NCBI GenBank assembly: GCA_020722815.1
Contig: DYKB01000016.1
Span: 40,523-104,522, forward strand
DNA: 64,000 bases
Direction: 5' to 3'
DNA from: Caldithrix sp.
Lineage (GTDB): Bacteria; Zhuqueibacterota; Zhuqueibacteria; Thermofontimicrobiales; Sulfurfontimicrobiaceae
Both the position numbers and the translations under genes were made by a program. The notes under the pieces were generated by a model. The model searched no databases. It was not told the origin of the DNA and was given only the letters and a program-made list of their open reading frames with translations. This document shows, in pieces, positions 47,101 to 55,700 of this stretch; within the stretch, counting starts at the first letter, position 1; each line of letters begins with the position of its first letter.

Positions 47101-49694
47101 GAGTTTAAAGAACGAACATACCAGGGACGTGCCTTGTTCCGGTTTTCGGTCTCCTGACGTTCAATTAATTCATAATTGACACTTAAAGTCAGGTAAGCTT
47201 CGATGAGACGATGATTTAATGAAAGTGCATTTTCGATTATTTGATTTGATTTTTTTAATTCGTTTATATCAAAATGTTTTTTACCATAGAGTTCTGCTTT
47301 TTCAGTGCCTTTATAGGCATAGCATAATCCAAGACTATAGGTGAAAATCTCGTTTGTCGGGGCGTTATGAACCGCCATTTTGTAGTATCCAATAGCCTCG
47401 TCTATTCGTTTTAACCAATAGAGACAACTAATAACCCCCCGATGGGCATGGATATTCCGTGGTTGAATTTGTCGTGCCCGCAAAAATCGCGTCAACGAAA
47501 GTTGTAATTCCTTGAGTTGAAAAAATCGTTCCCCGGTTTCGAGCAACATTTCCATTAATTCTTGTGTTGCCTGCCGCGAATAGCTTCCATTGGCAAAATT
47601 TTGATAATCCTGAATAACTTTTTCATAGGATGTGATGGCTTTTAAATCTTCACCTTGTTTAAGATAGGCCGCACTGATCAGTAATTTTGCCTGCGCAATA
47701 AAATCAGTTAGATTGGAATATTCCGTTTCGATGATTGAAAGTTCTTCGATCGCCTGTTTATAATTTTCATTATTAAAAAATATTTTGCCAATTTGAAGCT
47801 GTGCGGCGGCGGCTACAATGGGAATTGTTTGATACGAAGTAATTAAATCGCGATAAGTGAGAATCAGCTCAGCCGGCCGGATTTGATTCTTTTCAAAAGC
47901 GAAAATACCGGCCAGGGCTTTGTCAATCCACTTTTTTTCAGTTGGGTAGTTCTGGATGATTTTCAAGTTGGATCGCAGGACCGCATCCTGACCGTCTCCC
48001 TGATCATATTTTAAAAATAAATTACTTATTTTCCACTGTGTTTCCGCACAATCGGCGGGAAATTGCGGATATTTTTGGATGATCTGCTCGTAACGACGCA
48101 ATGCTTTTGCCTGTTCACCGACTTCCGCCAGGATGTCCGCCATAATGATTTCCAGCCGCACGGCTGGACGCGGCAGATGTTGATATTTTTGATAAATTCG
48201 CTCGAATAATTCGAGTTCAGTGATGAAATCTCTTCGCCGTTCAGCGATAAATTCATCACCCAATTCACTGGCCCGGCTTTCGACACGTTCAATTTCCGCA
48301 AAAGCACTGGCTTCCGCGATTTCTGGGAAATTGTCAATAACCTGATTTAAATATTGAATACTGGATGCATAAAATCCAAGCGCCCGAAATGTTCGCCCGA
48401 TTTCATAATTCGCCCACGCAACCGCGTTTTTTTCTGCCGGAAAATAATCGATAACCCGTTGCAGTGCCAGAACGCGTTCAAATAGCGCCTCTTGCTGCGC
48501 TTGCGTGAAAATAATTTTTCCACTGGAATCCTGCGCTGTGTACATTTCAGTAAACGAAACGCCTGGCGCCGGAAAAGCAAATCGTGACTGGCCAGCCAGC
48601 AATTGACTTTCACCGGAACGGTCTTTTGCAAAAATACCGGATTCTGAAATTTGAAATATATCGGACTTTTCGATGATATAGGAAGTAAAATAAATTTGGC
48701 GGTTCTTTCCCCATGATGGGAGAATCTGATTTTTGCCCCAGGGCATCAATTGAAATAAGGGTGGGGGATTTTCAGCAATAATTTGGGGGATATTAAGCTC
48801 GACATTCAGCGCCCTGACTAATAGCGAATCTAATTCAATTTTCCAGAGAGCAGCCGGATCCGTTGGCGTCACCAGTCCATCCTGGTTCAGATCAATTCCA
48901 ATTCGTGAGAAAACAATTGCGTATCCCTGGGGTGACCAGCGCGGAAAGCCATCCCAAACGTTGCCAGAGGTGATTTGAATCGGTAAGGGGATCGCATTGG
49001 GATCAATTTTGGTTAAAAATGGTCGAATGATTTGAAGATGACTGCCCCCTCCTTTCGTGACGGCCGTGAACACCAGCCAGCGTCCGTCAGCCGACCAATC
49101 CGGGTGTGTGCCGCCGGCAAAAGTTATTTGATTGATTTTTTTTTCGCGAAAGTCATAAGACCAGATATTTTCAGTGCCATCACGATCAGATACAAATGCC
49201 AGTCGATTTTGAGTGGGGGAATATTGGGCAAAATCATCCACTCCCAAATGATCGGTTACTTTTTGAGGTTGACCTTTGGGAGAAACCTGATCAGTTTCTA
49301 CCAGCAGATTTACCAGCCAGATATCCCCGGCGGCGTCCTCGCGAACCGAGGTAAAGACGAGTTGTTTCCCGTTTGGCGACCAATCTGGATTGTAGTCGTC
49401 GGCCTTATGCGTGGTAATCTGGGAAGCCATTCCGCCCCTTGTTGACTTAATCCAGATATCAAGGTTACCACTCCGGCGCGAAGTGAATGCCAGCCATTTG
49501 CCATCCGGCGAAACAGAACCGGCAAAATCCGCCTCGGGATGTGTTGTAATTGGCCTGAAATGAATAATAGACGCATCCGTTGGAATAGTACCAATTACCT
49601 GACCGTTGAGCGACGATGCAAATTGAAAAATAGTAGAAAAAATGAGTATGCGATTTAAAATCAGAATGACTTGCGAAAAAAAAGGAGCATGCAT
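41172..49694 (-). CDS. Giant TolB-like propeller/TPR protein with one degenerate and one intact CHAT protease domain
   Basis: The product is about 2840 residues from the ATG at 49694, which follows AAGG at good spacing; the frame reaches 49763 without a ribosome-binding site. A signal-like hydrophobic start (VILILNRILIFSTIF) precedes a TolB/PD40 beta-propeller at about 40-310 (SPDGKWLAFTSRRSGNLDIW and similar blades). TPR arrays fill roughly 400-1450. A CHAT fold follows at about 1600-1840 whose catalytic residues are Asn1737 and Asp1782. A second TPR array covers about 1860-2400, then a C-terminal CHAT domain with SCHGEFD (His2706) and SACETG (Cys2751), which should be an active caspase-like protease. 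The two pairs have the same 45-residue spacing. Function unknown. Confidence 0.88.
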   Translation of the reverse strand: MHAPFFSQVILILNRILIFSTIFQFASSLNGQVIGTIPTDASIIHFRPITTHPEADFAGSVSPDGKWLAFTSRRSGNLDIWIKSTRGGMASQITTHKADDYNPDWSPNGKQLVFTSVREDAAGDIWLVNLLVETDQVSPKGQPQKVTDHLGVDDFAQYSPTQNRLAFVSDRDGTENIWSYDFREKKINQITFAGGTHPDWSADGRWLVFTAVTKGGGSHLQIIRPFLTKIDPNAIPLPIQITSGNVWDGFPRWSPQGYAIVFSRIGIDLNQDGLVTPTDPAALWKIELDSLLVRALNVELNIPQIIAENPPPLFQLMPWGKNQILPSWGKNRQIYFTSYIIEKSDIFQISESGIFAKDRSGESQLLAGQSRFAFPAPGVSFTEMYTAQDSSGKIIFTQAQQEALFERVLALQRVIDYFPAEKNAVAWANYEIGRTFRALGFYASSIQYLNQVIDNFPEIAEASAFAEIERVESRASELGDEFIAERRRDFITELELFERIYQKYQHLPRPAVRLEIIMADILAEVGEQAKALRRYEQIIQKYPQFPADCAETQWKISNLFLKYDQGDGQDAVLRSNLKIIQNYPTEKKWIDKALAGIFAFEKNQIRPAELILTYRDLITSYQTIPIVAAAAQLQIGKIFFNNENYKQAIEELSIIETEYSNLTDFIAQAKLLISAAYLKQGEDLKAITSYEKVIQDYQNFANGSYSRQATQELMEMLLETGERFFQLKELQLSLTRFLRARQIQPRNIHAHRGVISCLYWLKRIDEAIGYYKMAVHNAPTNEIFTYSLGLCYAYKGTEKAELYGKKHFDINELKKSNQIIENALSLNHRLIEAYLTLSVNYELIERQETENRNKARPWYVRSLNSITAPVKTLYRLALGIREKPPAHWYEGAIDLLNTARALNDERQNPERESLLAFNLATNYYKLGEFGFPWAYENYLTRLKFDTTFQNNQIKAQTYSRLGHCALVVGNYQNGRKYLSQAIKYYSDAGDTNQMVGNMKRLALLYQIENDQENAIDLFVKIADLQKSRKKIPESVRLADLQLLYRQIAYNYDKLGDEEQLTKYIDKSLSCLNNKNYKKVETDANWIKLGILGWEFPVYNVGKLITGSSTAYSGFTTAEEFALLYSFQENSHIRQNEIEKAIEFHKKKLQIYNKIGNISAEAIILNNIAFLYYRIGNFAESWNYFNQSLKICDDNLLFIGALTNIINLTTLAIEINHPDRRPENTPTFDPLLKSNNAFGSIETAMQYINQGLRYYMREDVLLDPKYKMILLNIMGNLHHVKAQQFLKPEDSTPIHERPADWLMVLEEKMLADSCYKMGIRVDTFNEYPLQIAILRYNRALTYFSVQEYEKAYTQAKISLNLCQRYLHKNLEWQVNLLMAKILWALGPIKQLELSENYPSFFFDLALEILQTHILANPLGSLGSSQIQVIRSAYESAIQYYSSIGLPETALYLVESFKNHSFLVSMSRKKVNLRIMYDTNFRNDAVSHQDTLIALRNHIQKEKLNILYVDTAKVSRLENAIQKFEMQYAELLRDNKDRELESLVRVNPIASQELQRALTSNMAAVYYFTGIDSLFIWVVTHDSLTFQKYTIKRDDLRQLTNQFYAGRANEDAQIIQIQNINNLILQPIWEQLKEKEEIIFIPDDCLILVPFNLCVYFQNNQNIQQTVITVPSLSNYYYSTEKRKLSGSHLLFMHDLKTENFLANLRNTSYVPVQFKPSTNREVLYNQLTPANIIHIKSNAHWNSIDPGLSQFKLNTENSQNFQFNTLDIFGWRLKCQLVVLEHDSSQYIGSISSVLPILFNQQSLFYAGTSTILSNLWPVSPDVRTKFYQYFYQYLTTNKPGEAYKLAINQLIQDDPKNLDWAAFQLSGYGGMSPSEEREYATFAFERRVQLANLTAFNEKNWSDAINYYEDAIQMAIARDDTTSLLNLYSLIIDVANAGGIYSKAIEYTNRQLEYAQSIQDTAAIQDIYYSLMVFHTEDKQYAKAIEYQQKYVSLATEKVQLAHSNYYLGQLYERSAEYKRAIDAYSTAIAQFEEMDDPLKAGLVLLSLGRVYLLNIQNYPAALASQLKALKIFQDEGDDENTLSAMQNIGLCYENMSNYPEAKKYQERSLDLARQIDDSLKTGISLYNLANINWKTGEYQNSLNLIKEAITIFRQISNRQLVSLALSTQGLVLMSLGQLKEALLAEEKARDLAQEINIPRDLAATYQNLGLIFKQLKNWDQALDNFRQALRLDSTYSNRQGLTAGHRNLAMIYIDQRKFEPARKNLDISINYALEIKDKKNETQCYYEYARLYTVTNQPDSALIYTEKTIQQAEYYLFPELTWRAHRLESQIWRKQGKLEKSIVALQKAVAIIENMRSRIKIEDYKSGFIDDKQEVYHDLIRVLAENSQPLEAFNVSEQARSRNFADLLANRKFDFTRGIGSDLATQRDSLILTINSLQGEIASLRAKREELTVPERTRLSQLEHDLGVQKEAFQTLSIRLQENDPEMADLINAFPKQASEIMPLLGDSVGLVEYYLTPENIFIWLLSSQKITLKIEEFTMDSLGQLTFSLRKHLTERLEIDKISKELYRHLLKPVEENLHNFKHIIIVPYGLLHYLPFAALMDSKSQYLIDKHTFSLAPSATVLAYCLEKGEPYRDKTSWQPSILALGNPDLGNPNLSLTFSEHEIRSLIRTYPDRVQAFLNQDASESIFRAYKDDANIFLFSCHGEFDEKNPLFSTLLLTPDQQNNGRLEAHEIFGIELNSYLVVMSACETGLGTITGGDEVIGLSRSFIFAGTTSLMSSLWKVDDLATAVLIKRFFRYLKEGNSRSEALRKAQMLVRQELFSHPAYWAAFNITGDFR

Positions 49695-49949
49695 TTTCGA
49701 CCTTCTCGTATGCGTCACCAAAAAATGAAGAAACACCCCAACTATTAACTCTTTCAGGCGCATAATTGGGGTGTAAAATTAAATTCAGGTTTGTAAATTT
49801 TAAGTATCCATATCAGATTGGATAATCTGCCAGCTATTTTTTTACTCTCAAAATTAAAAAGAGTATGCCGTACAGTTAAACGTCACGCGTCCAGATAAAC
49901 CCAATGCCCATTAAGCTCAAAATTGTGGACTTTGAATGGTCGGGTTAGG

Positions 49950-50507
49950 TTATTTTTTATTCCACGAACCATCGGGCAGTTGAATCCAGATGCCGGATTC
50001 CGCTTTTTCTCGATTCATGGCGGCGAAGATCGCGTATACATCGTCTTTATTGGCATTGGCCGCTTCGGCATTGATTTCTATCACGCGATCCATCACCACT
50101 TCACGATCCCGATTTTCTTCCATCATAATTTCCATTACGCGTTTCTTATAGTCGGCATCTTCATCGAGTTTGGCCAGTGGTCGCAGCTCTAAAAAGCCGC
50201 GATTATTTTCACCAATGGCGCCGTCACGTTTATATTCATCAATTTCATCTTTATTGAATTTCCGATTTTGTACGGCTTCAAGAACGCGCTTTTTTTCATC
50301 AGAAATTACAACTTTCTTCTGTTCCCCTTCGGAACGAACAGAAGAAACCATCCAGGTCTCTTTTTCAATATTTTCATAAGTCCCAATCACCTGATTTTCC
50401 AGAGCCGTTTTTTCTCCCGTGACAGTGACCTCCGGGGCTTTTACACTGCAACTGGTAATGAAAATTAAGATGACCCAGAACGCCAAAATCCAGATATGTT
50501 TTTTCAT
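49950..50507 (-). CDS. DUF1318-like lipoprotein (YdbL-related)
   Basis: The 185-residue protein has a lipoprotein signal (ILAFWVILIFITSC, lipidated Cys20), then TALENQVIGTYENIEKETW and a conserved GENNRGFLELRPL segment, followed by EENRDREVVMDRVIEIN and the end WIQLPDGSWNKK. The GxNxRGxLE and ENxxR words are typical of DUF1318, periplasmic proteins often encoded near outer-membrane or lipid-transport genes. Its function is not established. It lies upstream of the giant CHAT gene on the same strand with a gap of 255 bases, in which nothing was seen, so co-transcription is possible but uncertain. Confidence 0.82.
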   Translation of the reverse strand: MKKHIWILAFWVILIFITSCSVKAPEVTVTGEKTALENQVIGTYENIEKETWMVSSVRSEGEQKKVVISDEKKRVLEAVQNRKFNKDEIDEYKRDGAIGENNRGFLELRPLAKLDEDADYKKRVMEIMMEENRDREVVMDRVIEINAEAANANKDDVYAIFAAMNREKAESGIWIQLPDGSWNKK

Positions 50508-50915
50508 AATCCTTTGAAATATAACCGGTTGGCTATATTTCTGTTTAACCTCCTTAATTTTTCAAAAAATTTTACATTCGAAGCGCTATCATAATTAGCA
50601 AGCTTGCAGAAGAATTGTGTCCGAAACATAATACGAATAGGATTTATTTGATTTAGCATAAATTCTACTTTAATTTTATTAAAAAAAGCAATAAAAATCA
50701 AGGGGAAAATCGAATTTTCTGTACCATTCAGTTCGCCTTCGATAATGCGATAACCCGGCAAAGTTTTAACAGCAACCTTCCTGAAATTAAAATACGAAAT
50801 AGAATAAAGGATGTTCCAATCCGGATGATGATCGTTATCAGGAAAAGAGAGATGGGTGATAAAAGTACAGGTGTAACCGAATCATATAAATTTTCGAGAT
50901 GGTATTAAAAAAGAC

Positions 50916-50944
50916 TTGCTTCAGATTTATGTAATAATTATATT
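50916..50944 (+). promoter_or_regulatory. Promoter of the porin-like gene
   Basis: TTGCTT (50916-50921) and TATATT (50939-50944) have a 17-base spacer and face the gene at 51009. The predicted start of transcription, near 50951, falls at the edge of the palindrome at 50952-50967. Confidence 0.45.
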
Positions 50945-50951
50945 ACAAAAT

Positions 50952-50967
50952 TATTACAAATGTAACA
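50952..50967. promoter_or_regulatory. CRP/FNR-like palindrome (operator candidate)
   Basis: TATTA-CAAATG-TAACA has the 5-6-5 spacing of CRP/FNR-family sites and the same right half as the site at 52545-52562. It overlaps the predicted transcription start of the porin-like gene, a place where a bound protein would repress. Confidence 0.4.
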
Positions 50968-51008
50968 TGGGTAATTAATTCTCTTAAATCAAATCAATAG
51001 GAGACAGA

Positions 51009-52196
51009 ATGCCAACGCCACGCTCCAATATTTTACTATCAATTATTTTTTTCCATATTTCTTTGCAAATTTTAAGGTTAAATACGCCATACGGGATTGA
51101 AATAAATCTTATCGGAACTGTGTTCGCGCAAACACCCGGGGCAATTTTACCTTCGCCGTCATCATTAAATCAAGCTGCTGTAAGCCTGCCAATCGACAAT
51201 AGTCTTTCAATTTCAGGTGAGTGGTTTCTTTCGTATCAAATTGGAAAGAAAGAAAAAGAGGATTTTAATAGTTTTAATCTCAAACGTGGCTATATCACCA
51301 TTAAAAAAACAATAAGTCGTAATATTATTGGCCGAATTACACCTGATATTTCGGTTGATCGCGATGGTGATGGAGAAGGAGATATTGAATTACGTTTAAA
51401 ATACTGTTATATTAATTTTTTATGGCCAACATTCAGGATTTTTAATTCTCCGCAACTTGAATTTGGACTGGTCCATCGACCCTGGCTGGATTTTGAGGAG
51501 CATATCAATCGCTACCGGGTTCAGGGAACAATGTTTTTAGAACGAAATGGCGTTTTTGATTCCGGTGATTATGGGGTGACTTTTATGACACTGCTGGGCG
51601 AAGAAATGCGTAAAGAGTATCAAAAAGAGGTGAATAAAAGCTATCCTGGCCGGTATGGTAGTCTGGCTATCGGGCTCTATAATGGTGGCGGGTATCATGC
51701 CCTGGAAAGAAACAAAAATAAGACGCTTGAATGGCGAATAACTTTGCGGCCACTGCCCGAAATTACGCCGGGATTACAGATGAGTTATTTGGGCGCTTAT
51801 GGAAAGGGCAATCAGGAATTTTCACCGGATTGGGAACTTCATGATGGTTTTCTTTCCTGGGAATTACCGCGATTTATTGTAACTGCTCAATATTATCAGG
51901 GAAAAGGTAATGCGAAAGGCACACTTTTAGATGCATCTAAAAATTCAATTGAACAGGAGGGCTATTCCTGTTTTGGGGAAATAAAGCTGCATCAATGGAA
52001 GCTGATTGGCCGGTATGATTATTATGAAGCATTTCCATCATCAATCGCTTTGAAGCAAAACCGTTATATGAGTGGAATAGCTTACAATCTGGGTGGGGAA
52101 ACCAAAATTCTGGTGGATTATGAAGTGGTAGAATCAAAAAGCCATAAGAATACCAGCGATAAGGTTCTTGAACTGGCGATGGAAGTGCGATACTAA
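51009..52196 (+). CDS. Porin-like outer-membrane protein
   Basis: The 395-residue product has a long N-terminal region with a hydrophobic stretch (ILLSIIFFHISLQIL) and a possible signal cleavage after VFAQ at about residue 41. The mature part reads as a beta-barrel of the phosphate-selective/OprO-like type: SISGEWFLSYQIGKKE, LKRGYITIKKTISRNIIGRI (a strand-turn typical of such porins), RVQGTMFLERNG, YGSLAIGLYNGGGY, FIVTAQYYQGKGNAKG, and a C-terminal strand ending in Val-Arg-Tyr, the aromatic end recognised by BamA. The DRDGDGEGDIEL loop could bind calcium. The start follows AGGAGA. Substrate unknown. It has its own promoter and a CRP-like operator. Confidence 0.75.
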   Translation: MPTPRSNILLSIIFFHISLQILRLNTPYGIEINLIGTVFAQTPGAILPSPSSLNQAAVSLPIDNSLSISGEWFLSYQIGKKEKEDFNSFNLKRGYITIKKTISRNIIGRITPDISVDRDGDGEGDIELRLKYCYINFLWPTFRIFNSPQLEFGLVHRPWLDFEEHINRYRVQGTMFLERNGVFDSGDYGVTFMTLLGEEMRKEYQKEVNKSYPGRYGSLAIGLYNGGGYHALERNKNKTLEWRITLRPLPEITPGLQMSYLGAYGKGNQEFSPDWELHDGFLSWELPRFIVTAQYYQGKGNAKGTLLDASKNSIEQEGYSCFGEIKLHQWKLIGRYDYYEAFPSSIALKQNRYMSGIAYNLGGETKILVDYEVVESKSHKNTSDKVLELAMEVRY

Positions 52197-52339
52197 TAGG
52201 CTTGAACTTCTTGCTGTCGTCTAAAATCATTTTCTGATTAATATTACAACGTTAAGTTAATAAAGTTAAAAAATAAATTCATTTACAATTTTAGAATGTG
52301 CCGTTTTGTCTTGGCAGAAGTCGTTTTCAGCGCCAAATT

Positions 52340-52447
52340 GACCTCCGCTGTATCTCCCCCATTTTCAAAAAACGAAAATGGGGGAGAGAACCGGGCGACT
52401 CTCCCAAATTCCGTTTTTTGGAATTTGGGAGAGGCAGGAGGGGGTCC
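52340..52447. repeat. Twin-hairpin element
   Basis: Two perfect hairpins stand side by side. The first has a 14-base stem, TCTCCCCCATTTTC (52353-52366) with 52374-52387, and a 7-base loop. The second has a 14-base stem, CTCTCCCAAATTCC (52399-52412) with 52420-52433, and also a 7-base loop. The A-rich and T-rich loops are complementary. An outer ACCTCC/GGAGG pair frames the element. It is likely a non-autonomous dispersed repeat and would also stop transcription from the porin-like gene. Confidence 0.8.
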
Positions 52448-52544
52448 TTCATTGATTGAAAATATCCTTTAGACGTTAGAATTTCAGGTGTTATGAGTCT
52501 TTTAAACTTAATGTTGTCGTACTAATTACCAATTTTTTTTATAA

Positions 52545-52562
52545 ATGTTACACTTGTAACAT
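52545..52562. promoter_or_regulatory. Perfect CRP/FNR-like palindrome
   Basis: ATGTTAC-ACTT-GTAACAT is a perfect 18-base palindrome, equal to TGTTA-N6-TAACA in CRP geometry. It lies about 120 bases before the predicted start of transcription of the giant secreted-protein gene. The right half also occurs in the palindrome at 50952-50967. Confidence 0.5.
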
Positions 52563-52638
52563 CTTTTATACTCACCTGTATTTATGCTGCATATTCCCCC
52601 TGAATCTGAAAAAAGTATAAAAATCTGAATATTTTTTT

Positions 52639-52667
52639 CTGTCAATTTACGGCTTTGATGGTATTAT
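52639..52667 (+). promoter_or_regulatory. Promoter of the giant FG-GAP gene
   Basis: CTGTCA (52639-52644) and TATTAT (52662-52667) have a 17-base spacer. The gene's ATG at 52715 is preceded by a GGGGGT ribosome-binding site. Confidence 0.4.
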
Positions 52668-52714
52668 TATAGTGTGAGCATTTTTTTTATGATATTAAAA
52701 ATGGGGGTAAATCG

Positions 52715-55700
52715 ATGCTTGTTGGGAAAATTTATTTAACTTTGATTTTGACGGTTTTCATGCTTGTAAATCCAGTCCGTTCACAACAGAATGGGACTTT
52801 GGTAGCTACCTTCTTAGGTACGCAGGCCTATGAGCGTGTTGGGTATTGGGTGAATAAAGCCGGCGATGTGAATGGCGATGGCTATGACGACTTCATGATT
52901 GCCAACTATCACACGAAAATTAATGGTTACGATGCCGGTGCCGTTTATCTGATCCTGGGGCGATCAAATAGCCAGTGGGGCTTTAATGTTTCACTGGAAG
53001 ATGCGAATGCCCGTTTCCTGGGTCGCATGAATTATGAAGCGCTGGGCTATCATGTCGGTGGCGGCGGTGATATCAATGGTGATGGTTATGAAGATATCAT
53101 TATCGGGGCGCCCGCCGGAAATCCATCTGTTTCTTCGCTGCCTGGAACTGCCTATATTATTTTTGGTAAATCAACCGTTGATTGGGGAATGGATGCTGTT
53201 CCATATTATTCAGCAAATGCTTCCTACGAAGGGGAGGCGGCCGGGAGTCAGGCTGGCAAAGCGGTGGCCATTGTTGGTGATGTGAATGGTGATGGCTTTG
53301 ATGATTTTCTGATGAGCGCACCTTTTTTTGATGGCTATGTTGCGGATGGTGGAAAAGTCTATCTCATGCTGGGACGAAGTTCCAGTTGGAAGCTCAAGGC
53401 TAAAGCAACGGATTGCCAGGCATCGTTTATTAGTAAACAATCCAATAATCAGGCTGGTTATATGCTGGCGGGTGCCGGGGATGTGAATGGGGATGGGTTG
53501 GCTGATATGATTATCGGCGCACCGAAAAAAGGCAACATTTATCTCGTTTTTGGCCGCCAGAATGCCAACTGGGGCCAAAATTTTGACCTTTATAATTCCA
53601 ATGTCCGGATTACAGGTGGAACCGGATCCTATAGCACCGGTTGGATTGTTACCACGGCAGGTGATGTGAATAACGATGGATTTGATGATATTCTCATCAC
53701 TGCCCCTTCAAACAGCCAGGCTGGCGCGGAAGCCGGCAAAATTTTCCTGCTCTATGGAAAAGCGAGTTGGGAATCTTCAATTAATTTGACAACCTCAACC
53801 AGTTATTTCCTTGGCGAAGCGGCTAATGATAATGCTGGCTGGAGCGCCAACGGTGTCGGTGATATTGATGGGGATGGCTATGCCGATTTTATGATAGGGG
53901 CCTGGCATAATGATCACAGTGGTCTGGATGCAGGAAAAGCATATTTCCTGAATGGCAAATCCAGTCCATTTACGGCTACGGCCTTATCTTCGGTTACCGA
54001 TTTCATCACGGGAGAAACAGATAGTGCTTTTTGCGGATTTAGTGTCGCCGGGGTTGGGGATGTAAATAAGGATAAGGTACCGGATTTTGTCATTTCAAGC
54101 CCTTATTATAGCCAAAAATATCGGTGGGGTGGAAAAATTTCGCTCTATTTGGGTAAGAAAAGCGGCCCGCAAACCTCATTACTGGCGGTTAATTCAGACA
54201 CAATTCGAATTCCATTAAGTGCGACCAGTGGAGCGCTTACAATTAATAATGAAGGCTTTGCAAATCTGGAATGGCAGGCGCAAATCGATGCCGGTATGCC
54301 CTGGCTTACGTCTATTGCGCCAACCAATGGGACGGTCGCCAGCTTCAGCACACAGGAATTGGTGGTCGATATTAGCCGATCCAGCCTTTCGCCTGGCAAT
54401 TACCAGGGAATTGTTCATTTGACATCAAATGGTGGCAATAAAGATGTTGTCGTAAAAATGGATGTGGCGGGTCCCGCACAGCTTTCAGCGTCGACGTCGA
54501 TATTAGATTTTGGGAGTGTCACTGCGGAACTTAATTTTGAGCTTACCAATACCGGTGGCGAGTTGCTAAGCTGGAATATCAATACCAGTTGGCAGAACAC
54601 CTGGATTCAATCCGTTAGCCCGGATTTTGGAACACTGAATGCGGGGGAAACCCAAACAATTACAGTTCGGGTGAGCCGATTTCCGATGGCGGAAGGTAGT
54701 TACCAGCAAACACTGTCAATCAATTCCAATGGTGGCAGCCATTCACTGGAAATTAACATGAGCGTTCCAAAGCCGGAGCCTTTTGAAAAAAGAATAAATT
54801 CAGGTGGTTCGGCATTTACCGATAACAGTGGCAATCGCTGGGTGGCGGATCAGAAGTATATTGCCGGTGGTTTTGGATATGTTGGTGGACAAACGTATAC
54901 GACGAGTGATGCTATTTCGGGTACATCTGCTCAGGGACTTTATAAATCCGAACGCTGGGGAATGACGGCGTATCAATTTGATGTGCCGGCCGGAATTTAT
55001 GAAGTCACGCTCCACTTTGCTGAATTGTATTATACAGCGACCGGCAAACGTATTTTCAGTGTTCAAATTGAAAATCAGGAATATTTGACAAAACTGGATC
55101 TGTTCCGTGAAGTTGGTCATGATGCTGCCGTTGCTTACACCTTTTCGAATATTACCGTGACTGATGGTCGTCTGGATATTACTTTTCAGGCCTTTGCCGA
55201 TGCAGCAAAAATTTCCGGAATTGAAGTGCGAACCCTGGCAGATGAACCACGATTGACGGTTTCTCCGGTAGTTCTGGATTTTGCCAGTGATCAAACCACG
55301 TTAAATTTTACAATAAAGAATGAAGGGACCAGCAATTTAGTCTGGACCGCTTTTGAAGCACCGGAAGTTACCTGGATAACAGATGTACAACCAGCAAATG
55401 GTACCCTCGCGCCTGGACAAAGTCAGATTGTAACAACCCCAATATCAAGAGAAAATCAAGCGCCAGGTAATTATACCAATAAAATCCAAATCGATTCGGA
55501 TGGGGGATCACAATCCATTGATATCAAAATGACAATTCCTGGTCCGGCCGTTCTCGAAGTGAGTCCATTAAGCCTGGATTTTGGGCTTAATTTAACAAAA
55601 ATGACCTTTAATGTCACCAATTCCGGAAGCGCTGAAATGAGCTGGGCACTTAACCAGACCTGGGACAATTCGTGGATTACTTCGGTTCTTCCAATAAATG

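Larger units (their letters stand above)
50508..51008. other. Divergent intergenic region with promoter and palindrome
   Basis: This 501-base gap separates the leftward DUF1318 lipoprotein gene from the rightward porin-like gene. Its right end holds a promoter and a CRP-like palindrome (separate entries). The rest is AT-rich; a leftward 85-codon frame at 50504-50761 has no ribosome-binding site and is not believed. Confidence 0.45.
52197..52714. other. Intergenic region with twin hairpin, palindrome and promoter
   Basis: This 518-base gap between two rightward genes contains, in order, the twin-hairpin element, the CRP-like palindrome and a promoter (separate entries). No gene is supported in it. 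Confidence 0.5.

Noticed and set aside
41172..49694. Link of the TPR-CHAT protein to a type III-E CRISPR (Craspase) system
   Set aside because: No repeat-spacer array, no Cas7-like or other cas gene in the window, and the protein has an exported-type N-terminus and a TolB-like propeller that Craspase partners lack.
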